Source: Anseranas semipalmata (lineage: Eukaryota > Chordata > Aves > Anseriformes > Anseranatidae). From it: a stretch of 64,000 nucleotides of DNA. The notes under the pieces are model-generated. The model made no database searches, was not told the origin of the DNA, and worked only from the letters and a program-made list of their open reading frames with translations. Position numbers and translations under genes: made by a program. The DNA lies in NCBI GenBank assembly GCA_013399115.1, contig VXAA01001394.1, forward strand, positions 9,795-73,794. The letters are read 5' to 3'. Shown here in pieces: positions 14,809-28,700 of this stretch; the stretch's first letter is position 1; the number at the start of each line of letters is the position of its first letter.

Positions 14809-15106
14809 GGACAAGAGAACAGAGGTAGCTGTCATTTACCTTGACTTTAGCAAGGCTTTCAACACTGTCACCCACAATATTCTCATGTCCAAGCTGGGAC
14901 AATAAGGACTGGGTGAGCGGAGAACTAGATGAATAAAAATCTATTTGGATGATCAGGCTAATAGGATAGTGGTTACCAGGTCATATTCTACCTGGAGGCA
15001 TGTTACAAGTGGAGTTCCTGAGGCTTCTGCGTTAAGACCTGTCTTGTTTAAGGTCTTTTTCAAGACATGGGAGAGGTGATGAGGTGTGCTCTCATCAGGT
15101 TTGCAG
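14809..15106 (+). mobile_element. CR1 LINE internal fragment (reverse transcriptase region)
   Basis: Matches the CR1 ORF2 reverse transcriptase segment: CATTTACCTTGACTTTAGCA followed by AGGCTTTC (LDFSKAF), then the degraded equivalents of the downstream conserved blocks up to CATCAGGTTTGCAG. It lacks both the upstream ORF2 and the CR1 3' end, so it is an internal remnant left by deletion. It contains in-frame stops and is a pseudogene fragment. Confidence 0.88.
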
Positions 15107-18100
15107 TTTTCCTATCTGTCTAATTCCTATCTGCCCACAGTCTATTGTATTATAATCAGGCCTCTTTCTTTTTGGGAGGGGAAGGTCTGTGAATCTTGGA
15201 TGGACACAGAAGAATCTGACACTAAGTGGCAGGATTTAACATCTTTGCCATGTCCTGGTATTTAGCTAAGATATCTCCCTCTTACCATTCCATCTACTGT
15301 GAGGCACACCTCTCCCCATACCTGAAACAGAAGGCCAGCATTTTGATTTGTGGAGCCAAGTAACTAGGAATTTGACAGTGCAACACTGAGTATCAAAATG
15401 CCTGTATCCATTTGTAGCTCCAGTTGTTATTTACAGTCTTTTTTAAACAACTCTCCTGACACCACTCTATCACAATCACATCAGTGCAATGCAGACTGGT
15501 TATAAGCATTGTAAGCTCTGCAAAAATCTAGATTTGGAAGACGAAATAACATCGTTCAAAGTCCCTTTTTCATACCTTCCACTTCTACGATCCCTTGATA
15601 GAGTACTACATCAAAAGTATGAGCATTTCTAAAAAATTCTTCAGGCAGTAATGGTTGGAGAAGCAATTTTCAATAAAGCTCTGAAAAACTTTTCCTGCAG
15701 TTTGATCCCCAGAATACCAAGTCTCTGTCTACCTTGCCACAACTTCCTCAAAGGACCAATATATAACTTCTGTACACTAAATATATTTACATCCACAGTA
15801 CTTCAATATTTTCCTCAAATCTGAGCTAATACCTGCATGTGCAGCTGTTTGAAAACAGACTAGTGTTATTTCTATAGAAGGAGCACAAATAAGGTGGAGC
15901 AAACCCTCTGAAACAGTGTTCTACTCGGCCAACAGTAATAAGACATTACTGAATCTCTCCTAGTTGAAAGTCTCACTTTGAAGCAAGCCAAGGAGCAGAA
16001 AGACGGCACATTTTAAATATTTTTTTCTTTTTCTCCTAGGGTACAAGTGCATCCTACATGAACATATGTTTGTTCTCATTTAATACAAACATAAACTGCA
16101 GCCCACCTTAATCTCCTTCCCCTGTCACATTACAGTCCCCCGAGCTAGCCTGCAGCGCAGCCTGGCTTTGCTCTGCACTGTAGATGGTTTTTGTCAGGCT
16201 TGCGTGAACTGATTCCTTTCGAGGAAGACTTGCCCTAGCAGGGCTGCAGCACAGAGCAAGTCTCAGGAAATGGAGAGGCCAAGTTCCACACCGAGTGCTC
16301 ATGTGATTGAGGGTTTGGGGCAAGGTTCCCAGTTTGTAAAATGCTTTGGATCTTTTCACATAAAACATGACTACACTGAAAGCTGGTGTTCAGAAGCAGG
16401 TGTTCAGGATAATCTCCATAACTCCAGCATATTTTTAATACAATACAAAAGATAGCTTGAAATAAGCTTAGCACAGCACTTGCAGAGAAAAGCAGAAAAG
16501 AAAAACAGGAACTGGCACAATTTCAGCTTTCAGTCTTGGCTCTTTACAGTAAGAGAGCAGTGTGGCCAGATGCCAGTTCTCTCAGCACAAAACAACATAT
16601 GAAAAACTCTGAACTCTTCCTCATTATGGGCAGACTTTTTCCATCACAGCAAAGTTCCCAAACTGCAAACCAGGTGTCATAGTCACAGACACAAAAAAAC
16701 AGAGACAATGTTTGTTAAAATGTAGGTCCCTATTTTGTCCTCATTTTTACAAGCATTTCCTTCCCCATTCAAGATGCTTTTTGGCAAATGACTGGTGGTT
16801 GCTACTGCTTCCTAATTTCTGAAGCAACTAGCAAAGGAACAGCCCAAGACAGGAACTATAGTTTTAGAAGGACACTCAGTGAATCAGGTAGTGTATTTAT
16901 AGCATATACCATCATTTTGAAGTATCCTTGGACCTTCTGATGTTAGCAGGACAGCAGAGCAGGTCAGAAAGGCTATATCCTCCATTTCTCTCTAATACAG
17001 CTTCCTCTGTATATTCTCTTTTGTAACAGTAATCTTTTCTTAAATTTGTCCTTGAAGATTCAGTTCCTAAAGAACTTGAATGTCTCATGGTAAACTTGTT
17101 CTATTAAAACTTCCACCAAACTCTCATTTGAAGGCAGAACAATTTAACACCTTTCTTAGTCACTCTATTTCTGCTCACAGTAGTTTGAAGGAATGCTGCT
17201 TGCCACCATGTTTTTGCTGTCATGACCCTACACTCCCTGACGCTTGCTCTTTAGATTTGGTTATTCCTAATATTAGTAAGTCATATCTGAAAAACTGACC
17301 TTTGGCTCACAATCCCGCTCGGTGCTTTTGAAAAGTGTATCTACTTTTCTGCACTATAGCTCTATACTATGTCTCACTGAATTCAGGAAGGATGCAAAAC
17401 AAATATTATGGACATTTCCTAGTACAGTTTGTTAATTAGCATGAACATTAAGCTCACCCTGTAAGTGAAGTCACTCTGCTGTGAAAGGAAACAGATTATC
17501 AGCTAGCAAGAGGCATAGCTTCATTGAAAAAGGTTGAAGAACGACAACAGTTTGCAACAGCTGCGTTTTTTGGCCCTTGCTTTTGAAATACTACTTGATC
17601 ATTTTCTTGCCTTTTCTTCTATGTATGACTGATTCTAACTTGAGATTCAGTAGTTAAAATGACCCTTTTACCCCTACTTTTGCTTCTAAAGAAAACTAAG
17701 AATCGTGGAAATAAATAAAAAGGTAGTAAGTAAAAGTCTCTATGCAGTGTTTGTGTTGAATTTTAAGCCCCAAATAAACCAAACAGCTAGAGAACACAGA
17801 AGTTCCCTTTTGGTATCCAGTATTGCGTTCCTCCCTATTTACAACAGGAGTGCAAGAATGGAAGTGAAAAATAACATGTACTTGGGCAGTGTCCTGAGTA
17901 CTGCAGTGGGGATCTGGCAGAGGACCACTGCCAGTCTTGGGATGCAGCCTTAGGTTCCCCAGTTTAGAAGTAGTCACTTTCTTTAAAAAAAAAAATGCCA
18001 CTGAGAAACAAATTTTAACTAATCTTGCTGCAGCACTTTAAGATGCTACTGAGCCCTGCTTATCTGCCCTGCTCTTTTCCTAGTGCTGATTGCTCCCAAA

Positions 18101-20006
18101 AGTTATACTTATTTGAGTACTGAATATTCATTCAAACCATTGACAACAGTGGATTTGATTTAAAAAGTTGGCCTGTGAGTCTCTGAAGCCTAGGCATATA
18201 CTGCACTGTGCCAACTCTACTCCACAGGCAATGAGTGCCAGCTGAAGAGTGATTAACAGCTGGTGAGATTTAATGTCTTAAATCTTCACAGATGTCTGCT
18301 CACTGAATGTGAATCAGCAATTTTCATTAAGGAGGATTCTACCAGTCAGAATGGATTTCCCTTCCTCTCAATATTTTCTGTCTTAACTGCTGCATTGAAG
18401 AATTTTATTTAAATTCCTTTGGGCTATTTGTTTCCCAGCAAGTTGTTTGACTTGCAAAAGAACAGTGTTGTGACAATTCTTTATGTTCTTTACATTCTCT
18501 GACATACAGCTATCAAGACAAGTCATACAATTCAAAAGATATGGTGTTGTTTTGGTCTCCTTCCAGTGCTTGTCATTAGGAAGGTGAGATTAGTAAGAAA
18601 CTTCCACAATTCTGACAGACAAAAATTGATTAAAACCAAAGAACACAATATTCACATCCCAAATCAAAACATAGGACTCCCCTCAAAAAATATATCAAGA
18701 AAATGTCTATGCAAATGAGCATGGAAAGAATTATACTCTTATTTAGAATAAATAAATCTGAATCAGTGAAAACATTTTCATTTATTTCAATAATTGTATT
18801 GGAACCCCAGCAACTTTGAACAGGAGTACGGGTTATTCAGGCCAATTGGTTCATGCCCTGTGCTGAAGCATATAGAATTATGCATTGCATATATACTATA
18901 TTATATAGATTTATATATTCAATATCAGAGTGCATATGAGAACATGAAACCCCCTTCCAGCTCAGAAAATCTTTTGTTCTACTGTGTTCCAAGAACTAGA
19001 AAAGAGTTGAAAGAATTGGGTGAGTGTTTTCTGGGGGTACCGGTCTCATTTCACTGGAATTACTTCATAGGTTTTAAATTAAGAAGGGGCTTTATTACCC
19101 GCTGGATGGCACTGATTTTATTGCCAGGATATATCTCTAGAAATGTGGTGTTTTCCAAGTCTCCAACAAAGGCTCAATGAGGACCTTGACAGTAGATTTT
19201 TTTGTATTGGTCTACTAATCTAAACCAGCAGCAATCAAACTTGTGGGAGCAGAAAATTCAAGTCATTGCTTGGAATTGCAATTCAAACCAGTAAATAGAA
19301 GTGCGCGTGTGGCCAGAGGTAGGCATATAAGCAGTGTTGAGGACACTTCAGAGATCAGAAGTTTACAGTCTGTGAATCAAGTCACTCCCTTTCAGTACTC
19401 CTGGCTGTGATGGTCTCTTTTCCTGCTTCTGAAAAGCTATGGCTTGATTCAGTCTGCAGACAGCAACATGCTCCAAGGGGACACACTGAGCAAGAAAGTG
19501 GGGCTCTGATTTTCTAAGTCTCAACTCTAAAAAAAAAACAATATTTCTAGGCCCTTGGTTCCAAAGCTCGCAGATGCTATGCTCTCAAAACAGAAAGGTA
19601 AGAGACATGACATTTTAATAATTTAAATTAAATGTCTCAGTGCATGACCAGTGTTTATGCTTATTGTACCTGAGAGAACACAGCATCCAGGATTTTCACA
19701 CAGTCACAGTTTTTTTTACGTGACAAGTCAAGACATTGCTGTCAAGGAAACGTCAGTGGTGTGCTGTTATTAATTACAATAAAATTATAATGTGAAGGGG
19801 GTTTTCTGAAGGATGCAAGCTAGAACCATGAACAAAAAGCTTCAGTAGCAACTGAAAACAGTTGGGATGCACAGCAAGAAAAAAAAAAGAAATCAAACCA
19901 ATGGAAATTCTGAGAAGGCAATAACATTAACAACTAGATATTAAGCGAAGCAATTCAGGACTCAATTCTTGTTGGTTTTCTTACTGTTACAAAGACATTA
20001 CTTTTA
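15107..20006. other. Intergenic, no gene recognised
   Basis: The longest frame is 128 codons (18794-19180 plus), without domain, signal or neighbouring splice evidence. Nothing else is recognised. Confidence 0.7.
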
Positions 20007-20161
20007 ACAAGCAGCTCTTATTTATCTTTTGGTTATTCACATTCTACCTGAACTACCTGCCAATCTTGAATAATGCTACAGGTGTTTGCCCTATTCCGGG
20101 AAGAATGTTGCTTTTTCATTTAACCTCCATAACCAGGTTAACCTCCACAAGAATTTTACTG
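20007..20161 (+). repeat. 155-bp direct duplication, copy A
   Basis: Matches 22915-23069 at 153 of 155 positions with no gap. The only differences are in the 3' part, where ACCTCCACAAG here corresponds to ACCTCTGCAAG in copy B. Flanks are unrelated. It is not one of the CR1 segments and I do not recognise the sequence. Confidence 0.97.
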
Positions 20162-22914
20162 TTATCTATTCTAGTAAATAGATTTAGCAGAATCTTGTAC
20201 AATGGGAAAGGCTATGCTTAACCTTTGTAGAGGGTTGGGAGGAACTGATACATTATTTGGAACAAAAGATTAAAATTCAAAGTAATTTTGATAAATGTGG
20301 AAGATGTTTTAATATAAGAAAACTCCATAAAAGAATCAAAAACATTGCACATGAGAAATATCAAATTATGAGTAAGTATTCACAGAATACTGTGGAAAAA
20401 AAAGATCTAGCGTTTCTAGCAGCTCAGAGTGAAGCCTCTGATGTCATTCAGAGTACAACATCTAGTTCTGCACTGCATGCTTTGAAAGCAAATAAAGATT
20501 AGAGAGGGAGTGATAAACGTGGTAGAAAAAATATGCTGCTTAGAATCTTAACCAAAGGAAACATATTTGTTTATGAAAAAGAGAACAAGAAAGAAGGTCT
20601 TCCAAGCATTATAGAAGAGACAATATTGATAGTTCTACATGACAGCTGAGGAGAATACAATAAGTCAGCTTTAAATTGTAGAAGAGAAAATGCAAGTTAA
20701 ATAGCAAGAAAACCTCCAAAACCAAAAAACACCACTCTTCCCCCACCTGTCTAACCATGACATATGCAGAGCTAGAGACATGTCAAGGACTCAGGGAAAC
20801 CTGAAACATTGCATGTGCAGGTGCCTACATGTGCCCACAGCACGCCCAGAGAATTCTGACTCACTGCATGCATGACACAGTGTGCTATACATGGGAGCAA
20901 GCATGAGCACTGCTTGTGAAGCAACATCTGGGAGTCACCCTTCAGACTAGTCCTAGTTTTATACAGTCCAATCTTGTTCATCTACAAGTATGATTTTGGA
21001 ACCCCTTCCAGAAATTTATCATTCATGAAAAGGAGGATAAACGCAAGTCAAGTAGACAAAATAATGAAGGTTGTATTACACTAACTCTAGATAAGCAGAG
21101 GAAAGGCCATTCAAAACAAGAACTTGATGTTGTAGCACTGTGAAGATCAGGGACTGCTGACATACTTTGGCTTTAACATTCTGAAAAGGACGCAAACTCT
21201 TCCTCAAATGTAATGAAAAGACATCATACAAGTAGAGTCCTCATGCAAAAAAACACCACCTGGCTCTTTTATAGTGCTCTTCAGCAGGTTTCAAAGCGTT
21301 TAGTAGAGTCACCACAAGTCTCACTAAGGTTGTTGGCACTCTGTGGGCTAGATATTTGCGCTCCAGATGCATTTGCAGAGTCTGAACTTTCTCTAACCTT
21401 AAAAAAAAGACACAATATACTGCTTATCAGAGTAATTCTAAAGTCAAAGAAAAACAAATACCAATCCATCTCCCTAGCTTTCTAAATACCTTGTAATTAG
21501 GATGATTTGTTCCTTCCATGTTTGTATGGCTGATCTGAACTCTAATCAGGAAGAGGCAGGGGATACTTTCTGCGTAATATGCAAAGCTGACTACCCCAAG
21601 CACCAGATTTTATTGCCATGGGGCATACCATAGCAATAATGAATGCTTCCTTACGCATTGTGTGTTTGAATGGCATTGCAGGAAATGTCCTCGTCACAAA
21701 TAACTTACCAAAAAGCTAAGGCAAGTTATCCCCAGAGGGCTTATAAATTTGCAAGCAGAGAAAAAGAAAAAAAAGCAAAGTTAAATTGCAGTTCAACAAC
21801 TCCACAGGTAATATTATTTACAAACTATTAATTTGTTTGCTGTCTTGCTAACAGAATTGAATAGGGGAAAAAAATCTTCCTGCGGATTGCAAAAAGGTCA
21901 TGCTGCCTGAAGGAAAGATATCTCTAGCCATTATTCAGATGATGTCTATGAATAAAGTCGTTTAATGCCAGTCCTTCCCTCTTTGCAATGAGGACTTCAG
22001 CTACCCTATCATTTATGGGGAAACAAGATAGACTCATTAGGTACCTTTGCATTACTGCCTAAGACGGCAATATCTACACTGATGTACATGGATTCAATTC
22101 TTTAATTGCTATCATGCGGTCTTATACCTCATCTGTTTGCCAAATCCAATATGCAGCAATACCACACCATCTAGGACACGGACATGGCCTATATTCCTAC
22201 ACTGTAAGATTTCCTTCTAAAAACAATTTTGGACATGGGATATTTAACTATTTCTTATCTCAAGGTCACAGATTTATTTTGCAATGCTTCCCATTAACTG
22301 CTCCAGAAATTTTATTTTTTTTGTCTTCGTATTATCATTTTTATACAATGCTCAAAGGTTTATGTTGTGAGATTTCAACCTGGAATTTTTATCACTGACT
22401 TACCATAAGCCAGAATTTTACCCTTCATTTAAGGTTACTTTATCCGTGTATTTACAACTTCCATGTTGGAAGCAAATCACTTCTGTCAGGGTCTTTTTGA
22501 ACAGCTCTCCCCCCTGTTGGAATTATTTTCAAGGTTAGCAGAGATATAACAATTCCAGGTAAGAACTGTTCACAGCATTTGTAGGGGAAAGTCCTGCTTC
22601 AGAACTCATGGTTTTGCTCCTATGTTCCCACAATGTCCTCTGCTGCCTGCAGACTGCTTTCCGTGACACAGATTTATATGTGTGGGGAGGATAATGAGAA
22701 GTCAGCGACAACTACAGGAGCTTCAAAGACAAAATTTTACGTCACACCGGATCAGAACCAAGTGTCCTACAGACACATAGGTACTGGTCATCGGGACATA
22801 ATTCTGACATCCAAGCTGATAAATTTACACGGGCTGGCGTAGCACAATACAGATATACCTTTCCACTGCATCACATCCATGAACATAGTATGTAGATGTC
22901 CCTCTATGAGGGGG
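20162..22914. other. Spacer between the two 155-bp duplicates
   Basis: About 2.75 kb of AT-rich DNA with frames of at most 94 codons. I see no mobile element that would explain the flanking duplication. Confidence 0.7.
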
Positions 22915-23069
22915 ACAAGCAGCTCTTATTTATCTTTTGGTTATTCACATTCTACCTGAACTACCTGCCAATCTTGAATAATGCTACAGGTGTTTGCCCT
23001 ATTCCGGGAAGAATGTTGCTTTTTCATTTAACCTCCATAACCAGGTTAACCTCTGCAAGAATTTTACTG
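22915..23069 (+). repeat. 155-bp direct duplication, copy B
   Basis: Partner of 20007-20161, offset by 2908 bp in the same orientation. The 61-residue open frame at 22896-23081 runs through it, but copy A does not keep the same surrounding frame, so coding is unlikely. Confidence 0.97.
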
Positions 23070-23473
23070 AAGGATAGCTAACATGGAATTGCTATCCAGT
23101 AGTAAATACTTTCTTTCTCAGGAGTAAATTCAGTGCCAAATTTCTGTAACCCTTTCTCTTTCCCACTGTCACTTTCATTCTGATGGGAAAGCTGTGCACT
23201 TCCAGCTCCACTTAACTTGTGAAACAGGCTGTATATAGTTATCCTGACTACTGCATTTTAAATGGCTGTAAATAGTTTATCTGTATCTCCTCTTTTAATC
23301 AACCAAACTGCAAGAAACTCTCCAATTACATCCTTATTAAATTTAATAGTGGAATTAAACCTAGCCCACTAGACACTTTGCATTCATTTTAAGTCTTTTT
23401 CTGCACTCTAGGCAGACACTTCATTCTGCTGACATCTTTATGTTGCATTCCTGGATGCAACATTCCTAGATTT

Positions 23474-23518
<45 letters not shown>

Positions 23519-24959
23519 GCTCTGTTGTTGTCCTTTCAATCAAACGGGGGGAAAAATTCCACAAACAAAACAAAAATCCACACACCTCATCCTTTCTAGA
23601 TCACTGCAACAATAAAATAATGTTAGGTCAAAGAACCGTTACATAACTGCAGTGCTTTGCAGTGTTTGTTTTGATTTTCTGGGCCATACAGTGGCCTGAA
23701 GTAATCTCCATCTGGAAGGCTTCCTCACTCTCCTGATGCATGTGTATACACACACAGCCTGAATGCATTACGGTACAAACAAGAATATGTAATTGGGAGG
23801 GAATACCCTCAACAGAGTCCGTGCTAGAACCTTCCAGATGACATCTGCCTGAACAGTCAGAGAAACAGCACTAGCAGTGAACTCTTGCACATACTGTTCA
23901 AGTTCAGGAAACTGCTACAGACCCGCTTTACTGCCAACTTGACAAACTTGCCCATTGCCTCATAACCAAGCAATACCACTTCACTAGCTATTTACAGTAA
24001 GAATACATTAAAAATAAGATGATAAAAAGATTACTATTTAAATAAATTATTTTACTGCCTAAATCTAACAGGAAAAATACTGTGTTTTAGGTAATGACAG
24101 CTGTACTAGCTACACACTAGGCTTTTTAGTGAAAGTCAGAAAGCAGCTCTGTTCCTGCCTAGTTCTAATTGCCTACATTTTTTAAAATAATAACAGTACA
24201 AATTCATCATGCTTTTTTGCCATTGTCCACCAGATAGCAATTTTTCTGCTGGATTAAATATCTTAAAGTCCTTCAGGAACATGTGCATGCCAACTAATTA
24301 TTTGAAAGAGCTTGATTGTTTGTCTTTGAACATAGCAAGAGGCTTTTGAATTACAAACTGAAATTTTATGCAGTTAAATAATTACCATATGGATCTCTTT
24401 CTCCGCTGAAAGCCCTGATCTAGTATATAACACTAGTATGCTAAAAAGTTTATGAATTTGAGTAGAACAGCCTTAAATGGAACTGATTAACTAGGCATAA
24501 TTTTAGTTACATATATAAGTACGTTGATGAATCAGGTACAACAGTTTTGTTTTTCACTGGAAAAATCTAAAGAAATGGGGAAGAAGAAAGCAGACAGTAA
24601 TTGCATGTACCAGCAATTTATCCCAGACTCACCCCAGCTAACAAATTTTGATACTTAAATAGCTCAATACTCAAATATCATTGGGTAAGGTGTCATACAT
24701 CCGCTTACTTAAGAAACATATTTTCATCTGAAGTATATAATGCTGATGTGATGTATACATTGGAATCAGATCCCCATTTATGTGGGTAATGAACTAAATT
24801 GTATTAACAGTAAAATACTTCTAAATGATATGCAAAGAAAAATATCTCTTTCAAAACATGAGCTTCCACTCTTAACTCCCAAAAGTCGGCTTCAGTAACA
24901 TTGGACTTATGGTATTGCCCTACTAAGTATGCCTGGCTGAGCTGCATTAAATAATTCTT
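23070..24959. other. Intergenic, one microsatellite
   Basis: Contains the compound microsatellite at 23475-23519; otherwise nothing recognised up to the CR1 copy. Confidence 0.7.
23475..23519 (+). repeat. Compound (AC)n(AT)n microsatellite
   Basis: About 14 AC units followed by about 7 AT units. Probably polymorphic. Confidence 0.97.
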
Positions 24960-25721
24960 GTTCTGCAAGATGTTCTGCTGCACCTGGGTCGGGGCAATCC
25001 CAAACGTGAGCACAGACTGGGAGAAGCACCCATGGAGAGCAGCCCTATGGAGAGGGACTTGGGGGTTCTGGTGCACGAAAAGCTCGACACGAGCCAGCAG
25101 TGTGCACTTGCAGCCCAGGTGGTCAGCTGTGTCCTGGGCTGCATCAAGAGAGGCATGGCCAGCAGGTAAAGGGAGGTGACTGTCCCCCTCCACTCTGCCC
25201 TTGTGAGGCCCCACCTGGAGTGCTGCATCCATGTCTGGGGTCCCCAGCACAAGAAAGATGTGGACCTGTTAGAGCGGGTCCAGAGAAGGGCCACAAAGAT
25301 GGAGAACCTCTCCTATGAAGAAAGGCTGAGGGAGCTGGGGATGTTCTGCCTGGAGAAGAGAAGGCTCTGGGGAGACCTCATTGCGGCCTTTCAATACTTA
25401 AAGAGGTCTTATAAAAAGGATGGAGAGGGACTCTTTACTCAGGTAGATAATGATAGGACAAGGGGCAATGGTCTTAAACTAAAAGAGGATAGATTTAGAT
25501 TAGATGTTAGGAAGAAATTCTTCACTGTGAGGGTGGTGAGGCACTGGCACAGGCTGCCCAGAGAAGCTGTGGATGCCCCATCCCTGGAGGTGTTCAAGGC
25601 CAGGCTGGATGGGGCCCTGGGCAACCTGATCCAGTGGGTGGCATCCCTGCCTATGGCAGGGGGGTGGAACCAGATGATCTTTAATGTCCCTTCCAACCCA
25701 AGCCATTCTATGATTCTATGA
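24960..25721 (+). mobile_element. CR1 LINE, 5'-truncated, with open ORF2 C-terminus
   Basis: The 3' end of a CR1 non-LTR retrotransposon. The + strand keeps a 181-residue open frame (25176-25721) with the CR1 ORF2 C-terminal region: [52 protein letters not shown] and [20 protein letters not shown]. It ends in the CR1 3' UTR and the ATTCTATG-type terminal repeat at 25706-25721. A few codons are missing after RRATKM compared with typical CR1. The 24960-25175 part continues the same ORF but is interrupted. Endonuclease and most of the reverse transcriptase are absent, so it is a dead copy. Its GC-rich composition contrasts with the flanks. Confidence 0.95.
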
Positions 25722-28700
25722 AGATTCCTAGAAGAGATATGTTGACATGCTTTTCAAAGCAGATTGTCAAAAACCAGCATGTTTCTCCTCTTTTCTGAGC
25801 CCTATATTGCACTCCTCCTTTTCCATTTACACTTTCTCTTCAAAGTGATAATGTCATAGACTGAGCAATGAACTTGGCACAAACACAGGCTTTATTTTCA
25901 GCTCTGCCGCTGGCCTGAGAGGGTCCTTGGGCAAGTCTTCTCTCCGTTTACTTCAGCTTTCCCAATGATGAGATGAGGTTAACAGTTCTGATTTACATCA
26001 TGCTTGGATTCTCAACAATAGAATACTTTACAGTTCTATATCAAAATGGTGCTGTGGGCTCTGGAAACAACAGTTCTTTCCCTTCTTTCTCTTATTCTTT
26101 TTTCTCCACACAGAAATCCAAGCAAACAATACTCAGTTGAAGAGTTTTATAGGTTTAAATGTTTCATACAGGATATAAAAATGTTAAAATTTACATTATG
26201 GAGAGGGCAAATAATAGTATAAAACATTAGTGAAATGGTGGCCTGTAAAGCATAACATGCAACATAGTGATAAGGGAAGGAGAAAAAAACAGTTCCCTAA
26301 TGAATCCTGAGGTAAACCTAGTTCATCTCCTCCTTGGGGACACCTTTCTGCAAACTTAATCAAAGGGAATACTACATCATACACTGTCTTATAAGCTTGG
26401 TAAGCCAAGTGAAGGGATATCAAGAGCCATGCTGTAATGGAGACAAATGAAACATGCTTTAATGCCTAAGATGTAGATCTTAGCTCACTTTAGAGACTCT
26501 TGTCAAATGAATTCTCATAGTTTCATGTTCTGATCATTTTCCATTAAATGGAAAACTAGAAGCTATTTATGAACTTTGAAAAAATGCTTCTGCATTTTTA
26601 CAAATGACCACAAGCCAAGGCACATGCAAATTCAGCAGCTGCAGGCAATCAAGGCACCACTATGCCAGGAACAAGACTGTCTTTTTGCACATGCAAATCC
26701 ATATAATGAAACATTCACCAAATGGGTATCCACAGATTTGCATAGTCATACTAATTAAGACATGCTGATAAAAATGACTAGAATGGTTATTCACAAGTAT
26801 TTGTTTATAAGCATTTGTAGAGACACAAAATTACAGGATGTATTATCTGTGGGAGTGGCCTACTCCCCTTGTGTTGGAGCCACAAGTTTACTAGCTACTT
26901 TAGATACGGCACTTCCCATAATTCCATCACTTACACAGAAAGAACAGATTTCTAGATGAGCTTTGAGCAATAGTTCTGGACTGTAACATCGGAGCTCCAA
27001 CTCCCCTCAAAAACACTGGAAAATTGCTGCTAAAAGATTTTGAACAGCAAGTAGTGACTGAGCAACACAGGTGCAACATTACCAGGCTAAAAGCTCGTCT
27101 GAATCTACAAATATTAAGGCAACTGAAAGATATGCTGAATTAGAAACCTGAGCAGTGGGTGAATCAAGCTGACAGACATTAATTCATGTAAACAGGTGGT
27201 TGGTTAGTCACATGCAAGAAGTACAACTTCACAATTTATACTGCCACTTTTTGAAAGAGTGGGTGACAGAAAAACAGTTAACTAACCTGCACTGACATTC
27301 GGTTCTAATTTAGGAAAGTTCTCAAAAGAGACTGGAGCTTTGTTTGAAATATGAGTTTTGGAATTGTACACTTTAATTTGTCTTGGGCTCAGTATCTCAT
27401 GAGATGAATTAGATGTCTGAATAGACAGCTCAAAGAAAGCTACTTCAGAACTTCATATTATTCCGAGGAAACTGTTTAAAATGCAGTAAAATATGTAATA
27501 CAGTTATAGTGCTGAACTGAAACTCAGGAGATTTCAGCTCTCTTCTTGATCTACTACAAATTTGCTCTCTGAATTTGCAGCAGCTCGTGCACATGACTTA
27601 ATTCCCAATCTTTTACTAAGGGGACAATAATCTTCCTCTTTCATAGAGTGGTATCCTGTGGCACACAACCATAACTAAGAAAATTGTATCCAGTTAAGGA
27701 AGATAAGATTCAATTAATAATTATTCAAAACAGTGCATATTAGAAAAAGCAAAGTCATACAAAAAAAATCATGGGGTGTTTGATCTAGGAAAGAGAAGAT
27801 GAGAGGAAAGTAAGAGAGTGAGAGAAGTAAGCTCTCAGCATGTGAAAGAGTGATAAAGTACAGTGATTCTTCTCCAAGGGTTGGACAGTAATAAAATTAC
27901 CTTAATTTGCTGCAGGATAGATTTGGGGTTAGATACCATGTTGGAAGGCAGGAAAACTAGAAGTGAGCTTAGGAACAGGTTACCTTGAGACACTGAAATT
28001 TTCATAATTAAATGTTCTCAAGAACAGTTCCCAGAAGTGAACTGTTCTCAAGAACAATTTCCTAGTGTCCCAGAAGTGTTCCAGGCATACCCAAAATTAC
28101 GCATTACGGAAGAGAGCTCTCCTCTTCATTTCTTTCCTTTTGAAATTCATTTTATGGAGTTTCTATGCCCACTAAGGTGGTTGACAATTTGTCATCTTCC
28201 ATCAGCTCCAGAACAATCAGGTAAAACTGTGTAACTTCCAGCTGTTGTGGATCCTCTCAGTGAGGATAAATTCAAATGCTACTGCTAAGAAACTAAACAG
28301 ATGCTGAGGAGAAAGAAACTCAGGGAGTCAGATTCACATACAGGAAAACAGTCAAGATGAATCTACTTCGTGCTGTTCCAGGAATATCTGTACTTATCCT
28401 AAATCAGATTATTCTTCACCAACAAAACAAAACAATGACAAAAAATAGCAAAGTTTTGAGCTTTTGCTCCTTTCTAACAATGTAAAGTGAAATTGCATAG
28501 CAGTATAACTACTTTGGAAGGAATTTATCTTAGAAAAGGTTAGGTGAGTAGATGCCATTCACACTGGCATCTGGCTGTAACAAACAAAAACCCCCCACCT
28601 TTTTTAAGGAATGCATTAATCCACCTTGATTGTTTCCTTGCATGAGAAAACCATGAACCTCTCTCACTGCTCTAGGACAAAAGTTGGCATTGATACAAAG

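Noticed and set aside
18794..19180. 128-codon open frame on the plus strand
   Set aside because: Composition is that of AT-rich random translation, there is no domain or signal, and a frame of this length is expected by chance in 64 kb over six frames.
19324..19332. CATATAAGC, TATA-like, with a GCGCG upstream
   Set aside because: An isolated motif without an LTR boundary, downstream exon or other promoter evidence.
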